NCBI RefSeq assembly: GCF_000230675.1
Contig: NZ_AGIK01000001.1
Location: 186,001-250,000 of the forward strand
Origin: Synechococcus sp. WH 8016
Lineage (GTDB): Bacteria > Cyanobacteriota > Cyanobacteriia > PCC-6307 > Cyanobiaceae
Length of the DNA: 64,000 bases
Reading direction: 5' to 3'
Shown here piece by piece: positions 17,224 through 25,509 of this stretch. Position 1 is the stretch's first letter, and each line of letters begins with the position of its first letter. The notes under the pieces are model-generated. The model saw only the letters and a program-made list of their open reading frames with translations. It was not told the DNA's origin and ran no database searches. The position numbers were made by a program, and so were the translations under genes.

Positions 17224-17877
17224 TTAGTGGCTTCTTAGCGGTCGGCCCACCGCCTGTCGGGCCGCTTGTTCAGCCGTATGCATCCGATTGGCCAACTGTT
17301 CACTCATACGAGCGGCAGCTTCCCTTCCCGTTCCTTCCGCTACGAGCGGTGCCTCGAAGCAGACGGCTGCACGACTAAATGCTGAGGGGATGGCTTTGCT
17401 GTACGCGATCCCAACGGGAACAACTTTCACAGGAATCCCACTTGTTGTGGACATTTGGGCAAGACGAACGAGTCCCTGTTGCAAACGAATCGGTTCGTCG
17501 GTGCGGTTGATTCGCCCTTCAGGAAAAACCACCACCTGCTGGCCAGCCCCTAAGAGATCAATCGCGTAGCGAAGTGTCGTGAGGGTTGGACGTCCTTGGT
17601 CAACAGGGAAGCAGCCGAGCCGATAAAGAAACCAGCCCTGAAGGCCTTTCATTTCGGTGCGCGTCACCATGAAGCGGCAATCACGGCCGGTGACGCGTCG
17701 CCCCGTTGCCATCGGCAAGATCAGGGCATCCCAGCGCGCTCGATGGGTGGGGGCCAAAAGAACAGGCCCCTCCTTCGGGAGGTGGTGGCTGCCAAGCACA
17801 TGTCTTTCTCGGAAATACCAAGGCAATGCCAGGTCTTGCGTGAACAACATCGCAAGCGATGACCAGAAAGGGTTCAT
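17224..17877 (-). CDS. plsC: 1-acyl-sn-glycerol-3-phosphate acyltransferase (PlsC family)
   Basis: About 217 residues from ATG 17877 (MNPFWSSLAMLFTQDLALPW); the frame is open to 17922. Acyltransferase blocks: HX4D in LLAPTHRARWDALILP, then FMVTRTEMKGLQGWFLYRLG, VVFPEGRINRTDEPIRLQQG and IPVKVVPVGIAY. It transfers a fatty acyl chain to lysophosphatidate at the membrane, making phosphatidate. Divergent from pdxJ. Confidence 0.9.
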   Translation of the reverse strand: MNPFWSSLAMLFTQDLALPWYFRERHVLGSHHLPKEGPVLLAPTHRARWDALILPMATGRRVTGRDCRFMVTRTEMKGLQGWFLYRLGCFPVDQGRPTLTTLRYAIDLLGAGQQVVVFPEGRINRTDEPIRLQQGLVRLAQMSTTSGIPVKVVPVGIAYSKAIPSAFSRAAVCFEAPLVAEGTGREAAARMSEQLANRMHTAEQAARQAVGRPLRSH

Positions 17878-18055
17878 CGCTGAACCCAAGACCTCTCCCC
17901 TAGTTTTCAGAGCGCTGCCCACGGCTGAAGACCGCTTTCCTACACGCTTGAAATGTAGGTGGCTCCTGTCTCTGGATCGCTCCAGCTTGGGCAGTTAGAG
18001 CGGCGTCTCGGTTGTGGGCAACCCGCGGATAAAGTTGATCCTTTGAGTGAGGGTT

Positions 18056-18805
18056 GTGGCCAGTCTCGGGGTCAACATTGATCACATTGCCAATGTCAGG
18101 CAAGCCAGGCGCACGGTCGAACCCGATCCTGTGCCGATGGCCTTAATGGCTGAATTGGGTGGCGCTGATGGGATCACGATTCACCTCAGGGAAGATCGCC
18201 GTCACATCCAAGATCGTGACTTAATGCTCTTACGGCAAACCGTTCGGACCCGCTTGAATTTGGAAATGGCGGCCACCTCAGAAATGGTGGAGATTGCGCT
18301 GCGAGAACAACCAGACATGGTCACCTTGGTGCCAGAACGGAGAGAAGAGGTCACAACAGAGGGAGGATTGGATGTCCGAAGTCAGTGCAAAAGCTTGTCT
18401 TCTGTGATCGATACGCTTCAGAGCAACGACATTCCGGTCAGCTTGTTCGTGGATCCTGATCGAAATCAACTTGAAGCTTGTCAGCAGAGCGGCGCCCGTT
18501 GGGTTGAACTTCACACCGGACGCTATGCGCAGGCCAGCTGGAGAGAACAACCCATCACCTTGGCCCGTCTCATCGAGGCAACGGAACAAGCCAGGTCGAT
18601 GGGATTACGGGTGAATGCAGGGCACGGTTTGACCTATCAAAACGTGGAGCCCATTGCTGCTATTCCAGGCATGGAAGAGCTCAATATCGGGCATACCATT
18701 GTGGCCCGGGCTCTCTCCGTGGGTTTACAAGAAGCCGTGAGAGAGATGAAGAGTCTGGTTCAGAATCCCAGACGTGACCCCTTGTTCGGAAGCAGTTGCT
18801 CATGA
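18056..18805 (+). CDS. pdxJ: Pyridoxine 5'-phosphate synthase PdxJ
   Basis: 249 residues, probably from GTG 18056 giving (V)[19 protein letters not shown]; a GTG at 18047 is also possible. Family blocks: [54 protein letters not shown] and [13 protein letters not shown]. PdxJ condenses 3-amino-2-oxopropyl phosphate with deoxyxylulose 5-phosphate in vitamin B6 synthesis. Its stop overlaps the ycf54 start (ATGA). Confidence 0.97.
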   Translation: MASLGVNIDHIANVRQARRTVEPDPVPMALMAELGGADGITIHLREDRRHIQDRDLMLLRQTVRTRLNLEMAATSEMVEIALREQPDMVTLVPERREEVTTEGGLDVRSQCKSLSSVIDTLQSNDIPVSLFVDPDRNQLEACQQSGARWVELHTGRYAQASWREQPITLARLIEATEQARSMGLRVNAGHGLTYQNVEPIAAIPGMEELNIGHTIVARALSVGLQEAVREMKSLVQNPRRDPLFGSSCS

Positions 18806-19122
18806 CCACCCATCATTTTGTTGCAGCCAGTGCTCGCTTTTTGACAGAAGAGGAACCTCTGGAAGAAGTTCTCAAAGAAAGACGCAGGCATTACGGCGAA
18901 CAGGGCAAAACCATTGATTTTTGGCTGGTTCGCAATCCAAGTTTTCTCAATACTCCTGAATTATCTGAGATCAAAGCCAAGGTTCCCCAACCTTCCGCAG
19001 CAGTGGTTTCTACAGATGCAACCTTCATCACATTTATGAAGTTGCGGCTGGAATATGTGATCGAGGGGCAATTCGAAGCACCAACTGATTCCATTCCAGA
19101 TCCTCTTGCTGAAGCGAACTGA
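18802..19122 (+). CDS. ycf54: Ycf54, Mg-protoporphyrin monomethylester cyclase partner
   Basis: 106 residues from ATG 18802 ([20 protein letters not shown]). Typical Ycf54 text follows: [40 protein letters not shown] and [20 protein letters not shown], ending IPDPLAEA. Ycf54 is needed for the aerobic oxidative cyclase step that forms ring E of chlorophyll and binds the cyclase subunit AcsF. It is translationally coupled to pdxJ through ATGA. Confidence 0.95.
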   Translation: MTTHHFVAASARFLTEEEPLEEVLKERRRHYGEQGKTIDFWLVRNPSFLNTPELSEIKAKVPQPSAAVVSTDATFITFMKLRLEYVIEGQFEAPTDSIPDPLAEAN

Positions 19123-19435
19123 CCAAATAGAATTCAACCCCACCTCTGAGGGTGATGACTGGGGGCAACGAGTGGCGATTCTTATCAATTCAAATAAAAT
19201 GTGCGCTCGTTAGACGTCTAATGATTGATATTGGATAGCCAAGCTTCTTGCAAAAATCAAGCTCGCAACTTAGTTTGATGATAGAAAGAATCTGATTCGC
19301 GATTGTTGTGTCCGGGATTGCTTCGGTCTAACCATATAAATGTGCACGATTGGGATCAGTTTCCTTCGCTGAGCTGGTGCAAAAGTGTTTTAATAAAATT
19401 AGAAAAGTTTAACTCTTGAGATCTTGGCGTCCGTC
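19123..19435. other. Gene-free gap after ycf54
   Basis: AT-rich spacer. It holds only the palindrome at 19210-19221. No terminator with a T-run and no credible reading frame was found. Confidence 0.5.
19210..19221. promoter_or_regulatory. 12-base perfect palindrome TTAGACGTCTAA
   Basis: A perfect 12-base inverted repeat in the otherwise featureless AT-rich gap, about 215 bases before the small secreted-protein gene. It could be an operator for a dimeric regulator. It matches no consensus I can name, and chance is possible. Confidence 0.25.
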
Positions 19436-19585
19436 ATGGTGATTCGACTTCCCTTGCTCGCCGCAATGTCTGCTTTCGTGTTGGCTCTCGGCTTGGCAGC
19501 AGCCTCCAATGCTCAGCAGGAACTCTTGAGGAGGCAGGTCTGTTGTGAGGGCTGTTCAATGAATGCCGAGGTCTGTAAGCCCTAG
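19436..19585 (+). CDS. Small secreted cysteine-rich protein (49 aa)
   Basis: ATG 19436 to TAG 19585. A textbook signal peptide, MVIRLPLLAAMSAFVLALGL with AAASNA just before the likely cut, leads into QQELLRRQVCCEGCSMNAEV and a final CKP. The four cysteines in the short exported tail (CCxxC...C) suggest disulfides or metal binding. No family is recognised. The clear signal peptide makes coding likely despite the length. Confidence 0.55.
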   Translation: MVIRLPLLAAMSAFVLALGLAAASNAQQELLRRQVCCEGCSMNAEVCKP

Positions 19586-19752
19586 GCGTAAGCGGTGTTT
19601 TCGGCTCAAAGATATCGCTCTTATCGTTGAACCCCCCTATTGGCTTGTTTGTAATCCTGCTGTGGGAACGATCGGTTTTGATCGTATGATTGGTTGATCA
19701 AAGCATCGAGGCAGGCGATGCATGACAATGATGAGTATTTAGTCAGTCGCTA

Positions 19753-19959
19753 ATGGAGTTTAGTCGAGTCCAAGTTATTCAAGCGTTGTGCAATGAATAT
19801 CTTCATTTGTTTAAAGATGCCTATGATCCGAGGTTTGATCTCTCATTTAAAGAGTATCAATTGTTGATGGAGCAAAAAACTCTTGAAGAATTGATCAAAG
19901 AAACCTCCACAGATAAGGAGTTTTACACCCTGGATGACTTTATGAAGCGGTATGGTTAA
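19753..19959 (+). CDS. Small hypothetical protein (68 aa)
   Basis: ATG 19753 gives MEFSRVQVIQALCNEYLHLF, KDAYDPRFDLSFKEYQLLME and QKTLEELIKETSTDKEFYTL, ending DDFMKRYG. Acidic, helical, soluble. The opposite-strand frame is poorer. Isolated among small accessory genes; no family is recognised. Confidence 0.6.
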   Translation: MEFSRVQVIQALCNEYLHLFKDAYDPRFDLSFKEYQLLMEQKTLEELIKETSTDKEFYTLDDFMKRYG

Positions 19960-20165
19960 GCCGTTCATGTTGTTGGTCTGATTTTTTTCTGGGGCAAAGT
20001 TGATCACGACGTCAAGCATGGCTTGGCCTGGATGGATTGAGTGCTCGCTCCTTAACTGCCACAACAGATTCGGGTCCTGTTGATTCTCTTTGATCTTGAT
20101 GACAGCACAGAGGCTGGCGCCCTGCTTGAAAGCAGTTATGAATTACTTGGTAGCAGCATTCACTG

Positions 20166-20342
20166 ATGCAAATCAGTATCGCCTCAGCACAGCCTATTGG
20201 AACCGTGATTTGCGAAGGAGAGCATAAGCCTTTCAAAGCATCGGCGTGCCCTATTCGAGCGCTTGACTATGACGAATCACAGATGAGGGATGACGATGTC
20301 ATTCGACATCAACAGCGTTCAGAAGTGGAATATGACTGCTAA
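20166..20342 (+). CDS. Possible small protein (58 aa)
   Basis: ATG 20166 to TAA 20342 reads MQISIASAQPIGTVICEGEH, KPFKASACPIRALDYDESQM and RDDDVIRHQQRSEVEYDC. The start overlaps (TGATG) the stop of a short upstream frame, 20080-20166, which opens at TTG and reads LILFDLDDSTEAGALLESSY. The overlap suggests coupling, if both are real. A competing minus frame covers part of this region. No family is recognised. Confidence 0.35.
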   Translation: MQISIASAQPIGTVICEGEHKPFKASACPIRALDYDESQMRDDDVIRHQQRSEVEYDC

Positions 20343-20398
20343 TGATTCATGGCTGATACAGTGTTGATGGGCTGTTATCTTTCACCGAGAAATTAATA

Positions 20399-20453
20399 AA
20401 TGCAAATCAAATGCAAATCAAATGCAAATTAAATGCAAGTTGAATGCAAGTAG
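20399..20453 (+). repeat. Five tandem 11-base repeats, AATGCAAATCA-type
   Basis: Five consecutive 11-base units: two identical AATGCAAATCA copies, then AATGCAAATTA, AATGCAAGTTG and AATGCAAGTAG. They lie in a gap between the small ORF at 20166 and the minus ORF at 20501. Eleven bases is close to one DNA helical turn. Copies decay toward the right end. Confidence 0.85.
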
Positions 20454-20500
20454 TGAGATCGTCCTTATCCCATCAAGGGTTGTTGAAGTTGTGAGTCTCC

Positions 20501-20653
20501 TTATGAGGCCAGATTGGCTTGATGCGTTGAAGAATGAGGCATCTGTTTAGTCGTTCTCTCCCTGATCTCTTTTGATCCAAGGCCTTGATCGTGGATCACA
20601 GCATCAGGCGCAGACAGGATTCGTAGCAATTCAAGCTCTTTTTTGTAACACAT
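20501..20653 (-). CDS. Small hypothetical protein (50 aa)
   Basis: ATG 20653 to TAA 20501 reads MCYKKELELLRILSAPDAVI, HDQGLGSKEIRERTTKQMPH and SSTHQANLAS. The first 35 residues look strongly coding (charged helix, then a DxGLGSKEIRE motif). It is small enough to be missed by routine gene calling. Function unknown. The stretch 20654-20947 after it shows nothing convincing. Confidence 0.45.
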   Translation of the reverse strand: MCYKKELELLRILSAPDAVIHDQGLGSKEIRERTTKQMPHSSTHQANLAS

Positions 20654-20947
20654 TGGTTTGAGCTCATTTCAAGATAGGTGACCAAGCAACTCAATGATGC
20701 CTGTTTTGCCCCAGCTCACGATGAAGGTAGAGCGTCAAGAACTTGTCAAAAAGATGGCAAAGCCTTTTATAAAAGAGCCCAATTATCTCCAAACCAAGCA
20801 CTCATTCACCTGTTTTGTTTCTCGGATGTCAGCGCCAACAGTTCTGCATTGTCTTGCTTTGATGGATGAGTAACTGCTTCTTTTGTTGGCCTTTGAATTC
20901 TAGTTTGCCAGGTTCATCTATAGAATGGAGGTGCGATCTGAAATGAA

Positions 20948-21343
20948 ATGCTGCAACTTTCTTGGATCCAATTTGATTTAGCTGTTGAGACAATCACTGA
21001 ACGCTATAGCTCTCGTTCCTTCGCAGGCGTTTACGGTGTTCCTCGCGGTGGTGTTTGCCTTGCAGTGGCTTTGAGTCACGCGCTCTCCCTTCCTTGGCTG
21101 CCAGAACCAAAGGACGGTTGCTTAGTTGTGGACGATGTGTATGAAAGTGGGCAGACCTTGAGAGCGATCCGCGAACAGGTTGACGCGACGTTTGTTGTTT
21201 GGATGAGCAAGTGCGCTCCAGAATGGTGGGATGCCGCTACAACGATCTCAGCTGATGAATGGTTGGTTTTTCCCTGGGAAAATGTTGACCTCGCTGTAGA
21301 AGATGAAGGTCGCTATCGCGCCTCAAGATCCATGCATCCCTGA
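20948..21343 (+). CDS. Phosphoribosyltransferase-like protein
   Basis: 131 residues. A type I PRTase core: VYGVPRGGVCLAVALSHAL (nucleotide loop I region) and the PRPP-binding loop GCLVVDDVYESGQTLRA, followed by FVVWMSKCAPEWWDAATT and a C-terminal hood-like part (DEWLVFPWENVDLAVE). The latter resembles xanthine/hypoxanthine PRTases, which attach ribose-5-phosphate to a base. It lies 9 bases before a deoxyribosyltransferase-like gene, suggesting a base or nucleoside salvage pair. Confidence 0.8.
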   Translation: MLQLSWIQFDLAVETITERYSSRSFAGVYGVPRGGVCLAVALSHALSLPWLPEPKDGCLVVDDVYESGQTLRAIREQVDATFVVWMSKCAPEWWDAATTISADEWLVFPWENVDLAVEDEGRYRASRSMHP

Positions 21344-21352
21344 AACTTTTTC

Positions 21353-21820
21353 ATGACATCGAAAACCATTTATCTGGCTTCTCCTTACGGGTTTTCCGCC
21401 CAGTGCAAGCGCCTTCTGATTCCTGAGTTTGTGGAGGCTCTCGCCCATCTTGGTCTTACGGTTTGGGAGCCTTTTGAACGCAATGCCGATCTCGACACCA
21501 GCAAGCCTGGATGGGCCTATCGCGTGGCCCAGCAATGCATGCAGGATGTCCGTGACGCTGACGGGGTCTTTGCGATCGTGAATGGAACTCCACCAGATGA
21601 GGGGGTGATGGTGGAGGTTGGAGCTGCTTATGCACTCAACAAACCTGTTTTCCTGTTCCGTGACGACTTTCGCCGTTGCACCGATTCTGATCAGTACCCT
21701 CTCAACTTGATGCTCTTTGCCGGGTTGCCTGAATCGGACTGGCAGGAGATGGTGTACGACTCAATGGATTCAATTAAAAATCGTGATCGCTCCCTGGCTC
21801 AATGGGCGCAACTGGGCTGA
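21353..21820 (+). CDS. Nucleoside 2-deoxyribosyltransferase-like protein
   Basis: 155 residues. Family signatures: IYLASPYGFSAQCKRLLIPE at the N-terminus (start of the Rossmann-like fold) and DADGVFAIVNGTPPDEGVMV followed by EVGAAYALNKPVFLF. The Asp and Glu of PDEGVMVE match the catalytic block of nucleoside deoxyribosyltransferases. Such enzymes swap bases on 2'-deoxynucleosides or hydrolyse deoxynucleoside monophosphates. Probably one transcript with the PRTase gene. Its end overlaps the convergent gene at 21799. Confidence 0.8.
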   Translation: MTSKTIYLASPYGFSAQCKRLLIPEFVEALAHLGLTVWEPFERNADLDTSKPGWAYRVAQQCMQDVRDADGVFAIVNGTPPDEGVMVEVGAAYALNKPVFLFRDDFRRCTDSDQYPLNLMLFAGLPESDWQEMVYDSMDSIKNRDRSLAQWAQLG

Positions 21821-22434
21821 TCAATCCAACTGTCCGATAAAGGGGAAAGGGCACCTTCTGCGTTGTACTGACGCAGAATTTGATGCGTGATTCCGTTTTG
21901 ATCACACCAGCGGATACCACAGCCCGTGATATCTCCTTGTTGGCGATCTCTTGGATCAATGAATAGCTCCACTCCTGGCTCCGGTTGCCAAATCTGTAAC
22001 GATCCAAAGGATGTTGATTGGCACTCCAGTGGCTGTGACGGGTTTTGTGGTTCTGTGTCTTCTTTGGCTTCTACGACATAAATGATCCGTTCGAGTCCGC
22101 TCACCCCGTGGCGAACGATCATGCGTCGGCGTTGTTGTTGATTGACAACGCAGAGCTCCGCAACCCAGTTCCATGGTGTGATGAAATTAGGACCTGTTGA
22201 CCAATGTCCAGTATTTGTGACTTGCATCGATGGAGGAATCGATCCGAAATTCATCGATTGCTGCCGGCCATTCTCTTTGTAGGTTAAACATGTCTGAATA
22301 AAGCCTTCCGCTTCTTTGACCTCAAGGGACGTGGAGAAGCGCTCTTGTTCTTTTCCTGTGTGATCCATTCTGATAAAGCATCCCTGCCAATGCCCACTGT
22401 TGTGCAAGAGCAAGATTTTACGAAGATCATGCAT
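21799..22434 (-). CDS. DUF3598-like calycin-type protein
   Basis: 211 residues rich in predicted beta strands: LLHNSGHWQGCFIRMDHTGK, QERFSTSLEVKEAEGFIQTC, LERIIYVVEA. Opening with HWQGxFxRxxxxGxExExF and having internal WxxP strands, it resembles the cyanobacterial DUF3598 group, which is calycin/lipocalin-like and related in fold to bilin lyases CpcS. No signal peptide. A role with a hydrophobic or tetrapyrrole ligand is possible but unproven. Confidence 0.6.
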   Translation of the reverse strand: MHDLRKILLLHNSGHWQGCFIRMDHTGKEQERFSTSLEVKEAEGFIQTCLTYKENGRQQSMNFGSIPPSMQVTNTGHWSTGPNFITPWNWVAELCVVNQQQRRRMIVRHGVSGLERIIYVVEAKEDTEPQNPSQPLECQSTSFGSLQIWQPEPGVELFIDPRDRQQGDITGCGIRWCDQNGITHQILRQYNAEGALSPLSDSWIDQPSCAH

Positions 22435-22494
22435 CGGTTGGTCAGATTGGTTTCGTTAGTTCGGCTAGCTTGGATGTGCTGCTTTAAGTATTGA

Positions 22495-23076
22495 TTAGCC
22501 GATCCCCATGATTTTTTTATAGGAAGGACGTTCGCGCGTGGTTTGAATTAATGCTTCGACTGACGGATAGGCACTGAGATCTTCACTTGGGAAGAATAAT
22601 TTGATATATGCCAAGTAAGATGAGATAGCGCAGTCAGCGGCGCCCCATTTGTTGTTGACAAAATATCCTTTTGCAATTTCTGAATTCAGTTGCGTTAAAA
22701 GTCGCGGCAGAGTTTTTGCTTTTTGGTCTGGAACGAAAATAGCAAATGCTAATGTTGAGTTGGCAAAATGTGTCCATTGGCTGATTAATGATCGATCGCA
22801 CGGCCTCTTGATCTCGTTGCCATGATGCTCGGCTAAATGCAATAAAATGGCGCCTGATTCAAATAAGACCAAGGGTTGTCCGTTGGCATCGACAATGGAA
22901 TCATCCTTCATGGCTGGAAGTTTCCCGAAGGGATTAATCGATAGAAAATCTTCTTTTAGATGTTGTTCTTCAGCTAACGAGAGTTCGATAAGCTCATAGG
23001 CAATGCCCATTTCTTCCATGTACCAACGGGGCATGGAGGCGCGGGTTTGGGGCCCGCCGTAAAGGATGATTGCCAT
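22495..23076 (-). CDS. Glutathione S-transferase family protein (first copy)
   Basis: About 193 residues from ATG 23076 (MAIILYGGPQTRASMPRWYM); the frame is open to 23139. Thioredoxin-fold N-domain with the glutathione-binding INPFGKLPAM cis-Pro and LFESGAILLHLAEH (Glu-Ser) blocks. The helical C-domain includes NNKWGAADCAISSYLAY. It closely resembles the copy at 29049-29636. The gene ends 18 residues past the conserved SYKKIMG. The SDR gene at 23155 is upstream on the same strand, so they may form an operon. Confidence 0.92.
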   Translation of the reverse strand: MAIILYGGPQTRASMPRWYMEEMGIAYELIELSLAEEQHLKEDFLSINPFGKLPAMKDDSIVDANGQPLVLFESGAILLHLAEHHGNEIKRPCDRSLISQWTHFANSTLAFAIFVPDQKAKTLPRLLTQLNSEIAKGYFVNNKWGAADCAISSYLAYIKLFFPSEDLSAYPSVEALIQTTRERPSYKKIMGIG

Positions 23077-23154
23077 CTCTAATAAGATCTTTGTTTCTCT
23101 TGTGATGCTAATAGATGCTTGCTCTTGATGTGATCCCAAAAAGAGGTCTTGGAT

Positions 23155-24156
23155 CTAAGGGGTCTCGCCGAGTTTCTGATTGATCAAGTGTTCGCTGAGT
23201 GTCCATAGTTCCTCTCCAAGCTGCTCATTGTTTCCCTCATGGCTTGTCTCCGTTTCTTTGAAAACATGTTTTCCAGGTCTTATTAGTTGATTGCTGATGT
23301 ATTGAAATCCGTTCTTTTCATAGATAGATCTATCGGCTAGTCCTGCAAGGAGTGATCCTGCTTTTTGCACGGTTTCTGTTAGCCGAAGTAAGTCTCTTGC
23401 AACGAACGTAAAGACAGCCAGGCCGATCGGATTTTGCTGACGACTTGTTCGAAAAAAACCACCGCTTCCTTGAGGAATGATCAGTCCTGGGCTCCATGCA
23501 ACCACTGGGATCTCTTGCCCACTTTGTTTGAGTTTGATGGCAATATGTTTTGCCATGAGGATATTGCAGAGCTTGCTATCTTTATAGGCTTTGTCGGCAT
23601 CAAAATTATTCTGACCGTTGAGCATTGCCATGCTTTTCTGATCTTTTAATCCAGCAAGTGTTCCCAGTGTGGCTGGTAGGCCAACGCGCCCTCCTCCGCT
23701 GATTGGGTTGTGCACTTCAGAGCTGGTGATCACGAGCCGAGGTTTCTTGCTTTTGATAAGCAATGGCAGCAGGCGCATGGCGATCAGTTGATGGGCCAGA
23801 TGATTAACGCAGAACGTTTCTTCGATCCCTTGTTCAGTTAATCGTGGCTCTTTGATTCCTACATTTTGAATTCCAGCATTCAGAATGAGGGTGTCGATCG
23901 GTTCGTTTTTTTGAAGGATTGTGCTGCAACCAGTTTCAATGCTTTTGAGATCTGTGAGGTTCATGGCTATTCCTTCTGCTTTTATGTGCTCCTCGCTCTC
24001 TGCCGACAAGGTTCTTACCGTTTCTTGACAGCGCTCTGCTGTGCGGCAGAGCAGTGTGAGCCGATGCCCTCTCTGCGTTAATTGTTTGCTTGCCTCGAGT
24101 CCGATGCCAGAACTTCCTCCTGTGATCAGAATTCGTTGAGCAGTCTCGTCTTGCAT
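23155..24156 (-). CDS. Protochlorophyllide-oxidoreductase-like SDR
   Basis: 333 residues. NADPH motif RILITGGSSGIGLEASKQL at the N-terminus; NAGIQ; catalytic YxxxK in ADKAYKDSKLCNILMAKH. The insert just before it (LPATLGTLAGLKDQKSMAML) and the C-terminal ELWTLSEHLINQKLG closely follow light-dependent protochlorophyllide oxidoreductase, including the Cys after YKDSK. The nucleotide motif GGSSGIG differs from the POR GTTSGVG-like form. I infer a POR paralogue of unknown substrate, not the housekeeping POR. It precedes the GST gene by 78 bases on the same strand. Confidence 0.8.
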   Translation of the reverse strand: MQDETAQRILITGGSSGIGLEASKQLTQRGHRLTLLCRTAERCQETVRTLSAESEEHIKAEGIAMNLTDLKSIETGCSTILQKNEPIDTLILNAGIQNVGIKEPRLTEQGIEETFCVNHLAHQLIAMRLLPLLIKSKKPRLVITSSEVHNPISGGGRVGLPATLGTLAGLKDQKSMAMLNGQNNFDADKAYKDSKLCNILMAKHIAIKLKQSGQEIPVVAWSPGLIIPQGSGGFFRTSRQQNPIGLAVFTFVARDLLRLTETVQKAGSLLAGLADRSIYEKNGFQYISNQLIRPGKHVFKETETSHEGNNEQLGEELWTLSEHLINQKLGETP

Positions 24157-24396
24157 TCAGGGCTGGAATGGTGATTGATAAGAGAAGATTGGGGGCTTTG
24201 CGTTCTATAGACTTCCTTGCTCTTACTGTGATGCTTTATTGATCACTACATTGTACTTTCTGTAGTGGTTAATTGCGTCTAACAATGTTTTTAAAGCAAG
24301 CTATTAATGCTGCTGGCGTCTATAAAATGAATGCAATATAAAGAAATGATTGGTTGGTTTTTGAGTGGGTTGCTTGATGGCCTCTTCTCGAGGATC

Positions 24397-24636
24397 TCAC
24401 TGTTGTGGAATGCGCTCCCACCAGGATGGCTTGAGAAATGTGTCTTCGTCGTTTGCTTCTACCAGGTCGCCGTTATTGAATTGATCAAAGTCATGGGGGT
24501 GAATGTCAAATCCCCTCTCTTTGGCAACACTGCATTGATCATCGACATCTGCGCATTGACTTGATGCACAGAGAGCTTTCAACGTTGCATCGGCTTTGAT
24601 GGCGTTGGCAAGGTCGATCACGGCCTGAGCGGACAT
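24397..24636 (-). CDS. Nif11-like leader-domain protein
   Basis: 79 residues: MSAQAVIDLANAIKADATLK, ALCASSQCADVDDQCSVAKE, RGFDIHPHDFDQFNNGDLVE. The helix-loop-helix with AKExGFDI is the Nif11 signature. In cyanobacteria this domain is used as a leader for some ribosomal peptides, but here no double-Gly site with a Cys/Ser/Thr-rich core follows; the tail ends in LKPSWWERIPQQ. Function unknown. Confidence 0.7.
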   Translation of the reverse strand: MSAQAVIDLANAIKADATLKALCASSQCADVDDQCSVAKERGFDIHPHDFDQFNNGDLVEANDEDTFLKPSWWERIPQQ

Positions 24637-24820
24637 GGGCTTTGTGTGTCTTCACTCCTTATAAGCGCTGATTCTTCCCTTTGGGGCTGGTTGTTGCTTG
24701 CTGGAGCCTTCTGCGGATGAGGTTGCGGATGGGGCTGCTGATGGTTCCAAGCGTTTCGTTGCGTTGATGACGTTCGGCTTGCATCGTTGCTATGCCGAAG
24801 TCAGTCATGGTTTGGAAGCG

Positions 24821-25171
24821 ATGAAAGGACTGCGCTTTGCACTCTGCGTCCTGCCATTTCTGAGTGGTGGTGCCGTCTTCGCTGACTCCATGTCTTCCAC
24901 GACTGTTCAGTTGCAAGTGGGTCAGTCGATCCGTGCGGCAGATGCTTCGTTGTTGGCATCAGGCTGGTTGCCACAACCCGATCAATCCATTGAGGGGCCT
25001 AGGCGAGATCCCTCTGGATCAGCCCTTCCTGCTCTTTCCGCCTGTTCTGGGACAGGTGTTGGCTTTTGTCGTTACGACTATGCCAAGGACCGACAGCGAC
25101 TTTCGGTGGTAACGGTCCCCGCAGCGTCCTCCGATTTGTCTGGGTTGGTTCAGCGTTGGTGGATTGATTAG
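24821..25171 (+). CDS. Secreted hypothetical protein (116 aa)
   Basis: ATG 24821 is chosen because it opens a signal peptide, MKGLRFALCVLPFLSGGAVF with ADS at the likely cut; the frame is open to 24698. The mature part includes TTVQLQVGQSIRAADASLLA, SGWLPQPDQSI, a two-Cys segment (LSACSGTGVGFCRYDYAKDR) and a C-terminal LSGLVQRWWID. The Cys pair suggests a disulfide. No family is recognised. Its end overlaps the convergent gene by 4 bases. Confidence 0.65.
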   Translation: MKGLRFALCVLPFLSGGAVFADSMSSTTVQLQVGQSIRAADASLLASGWLPQPDQSIEGPRRDPSGSALPALSACSGTGVGFCRYDYAKDRQRLSVVTVPAASSDLSGLVQRWWID

Positions 25172-25404
25172 CCAATCATGTTGGTGAGCCTGAGCGTTCC
25201 CCACAGATCAAAGACGCAGAAGACAACACCGATCACGATCAAATCCCAGGCCCGATGACGGATCGCCCAGGGCGCAAGGAAGACTTCAGCAATGCCGTGC
25301 AGGGCAGTGCCAAGCGCCACGTACTCGAGCACGAGTAATCCATGTGCCAGAAGGAACAGCCCGCTGGCTACAAAGCGCATCAACACTCGCCAGGAGGTAG
25401 ACAC
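25168..25404 (-). CDS. Small membrane protein (78 aa)
   Basis: Two or three hydrophobic helices: MRFVASGLFLLAHGLLVLEY, VALGTALHGIAEVFLAPWAI and WDLIVIGVVFCVFDLW. Start ATG 25404. The sequence is plausible for a conserved picocyanobacterial membrane protein; no named family is recognised. The gap to the divergent fur gene is about 100 bases. Confidence 0.6.
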   Translation of the reverse strand: MSTSWRVLMRFVASGLFLLAHGLLVLEYVALGTALHGIAEVFLAPWAIRHRAWDLIVIGVVFCVFDLWGTLRLTNMIG

Positions 25405-25509
25405 AGCAATTGGAAAACAGAGTCAAACCTTACCGGTCTTTTTCCCTGCCATGTTTTCCTCTCGCATTAATCGGTACTGTTGAGAAGAGTTGTTCCGGTG
25501 CAGACGCCA

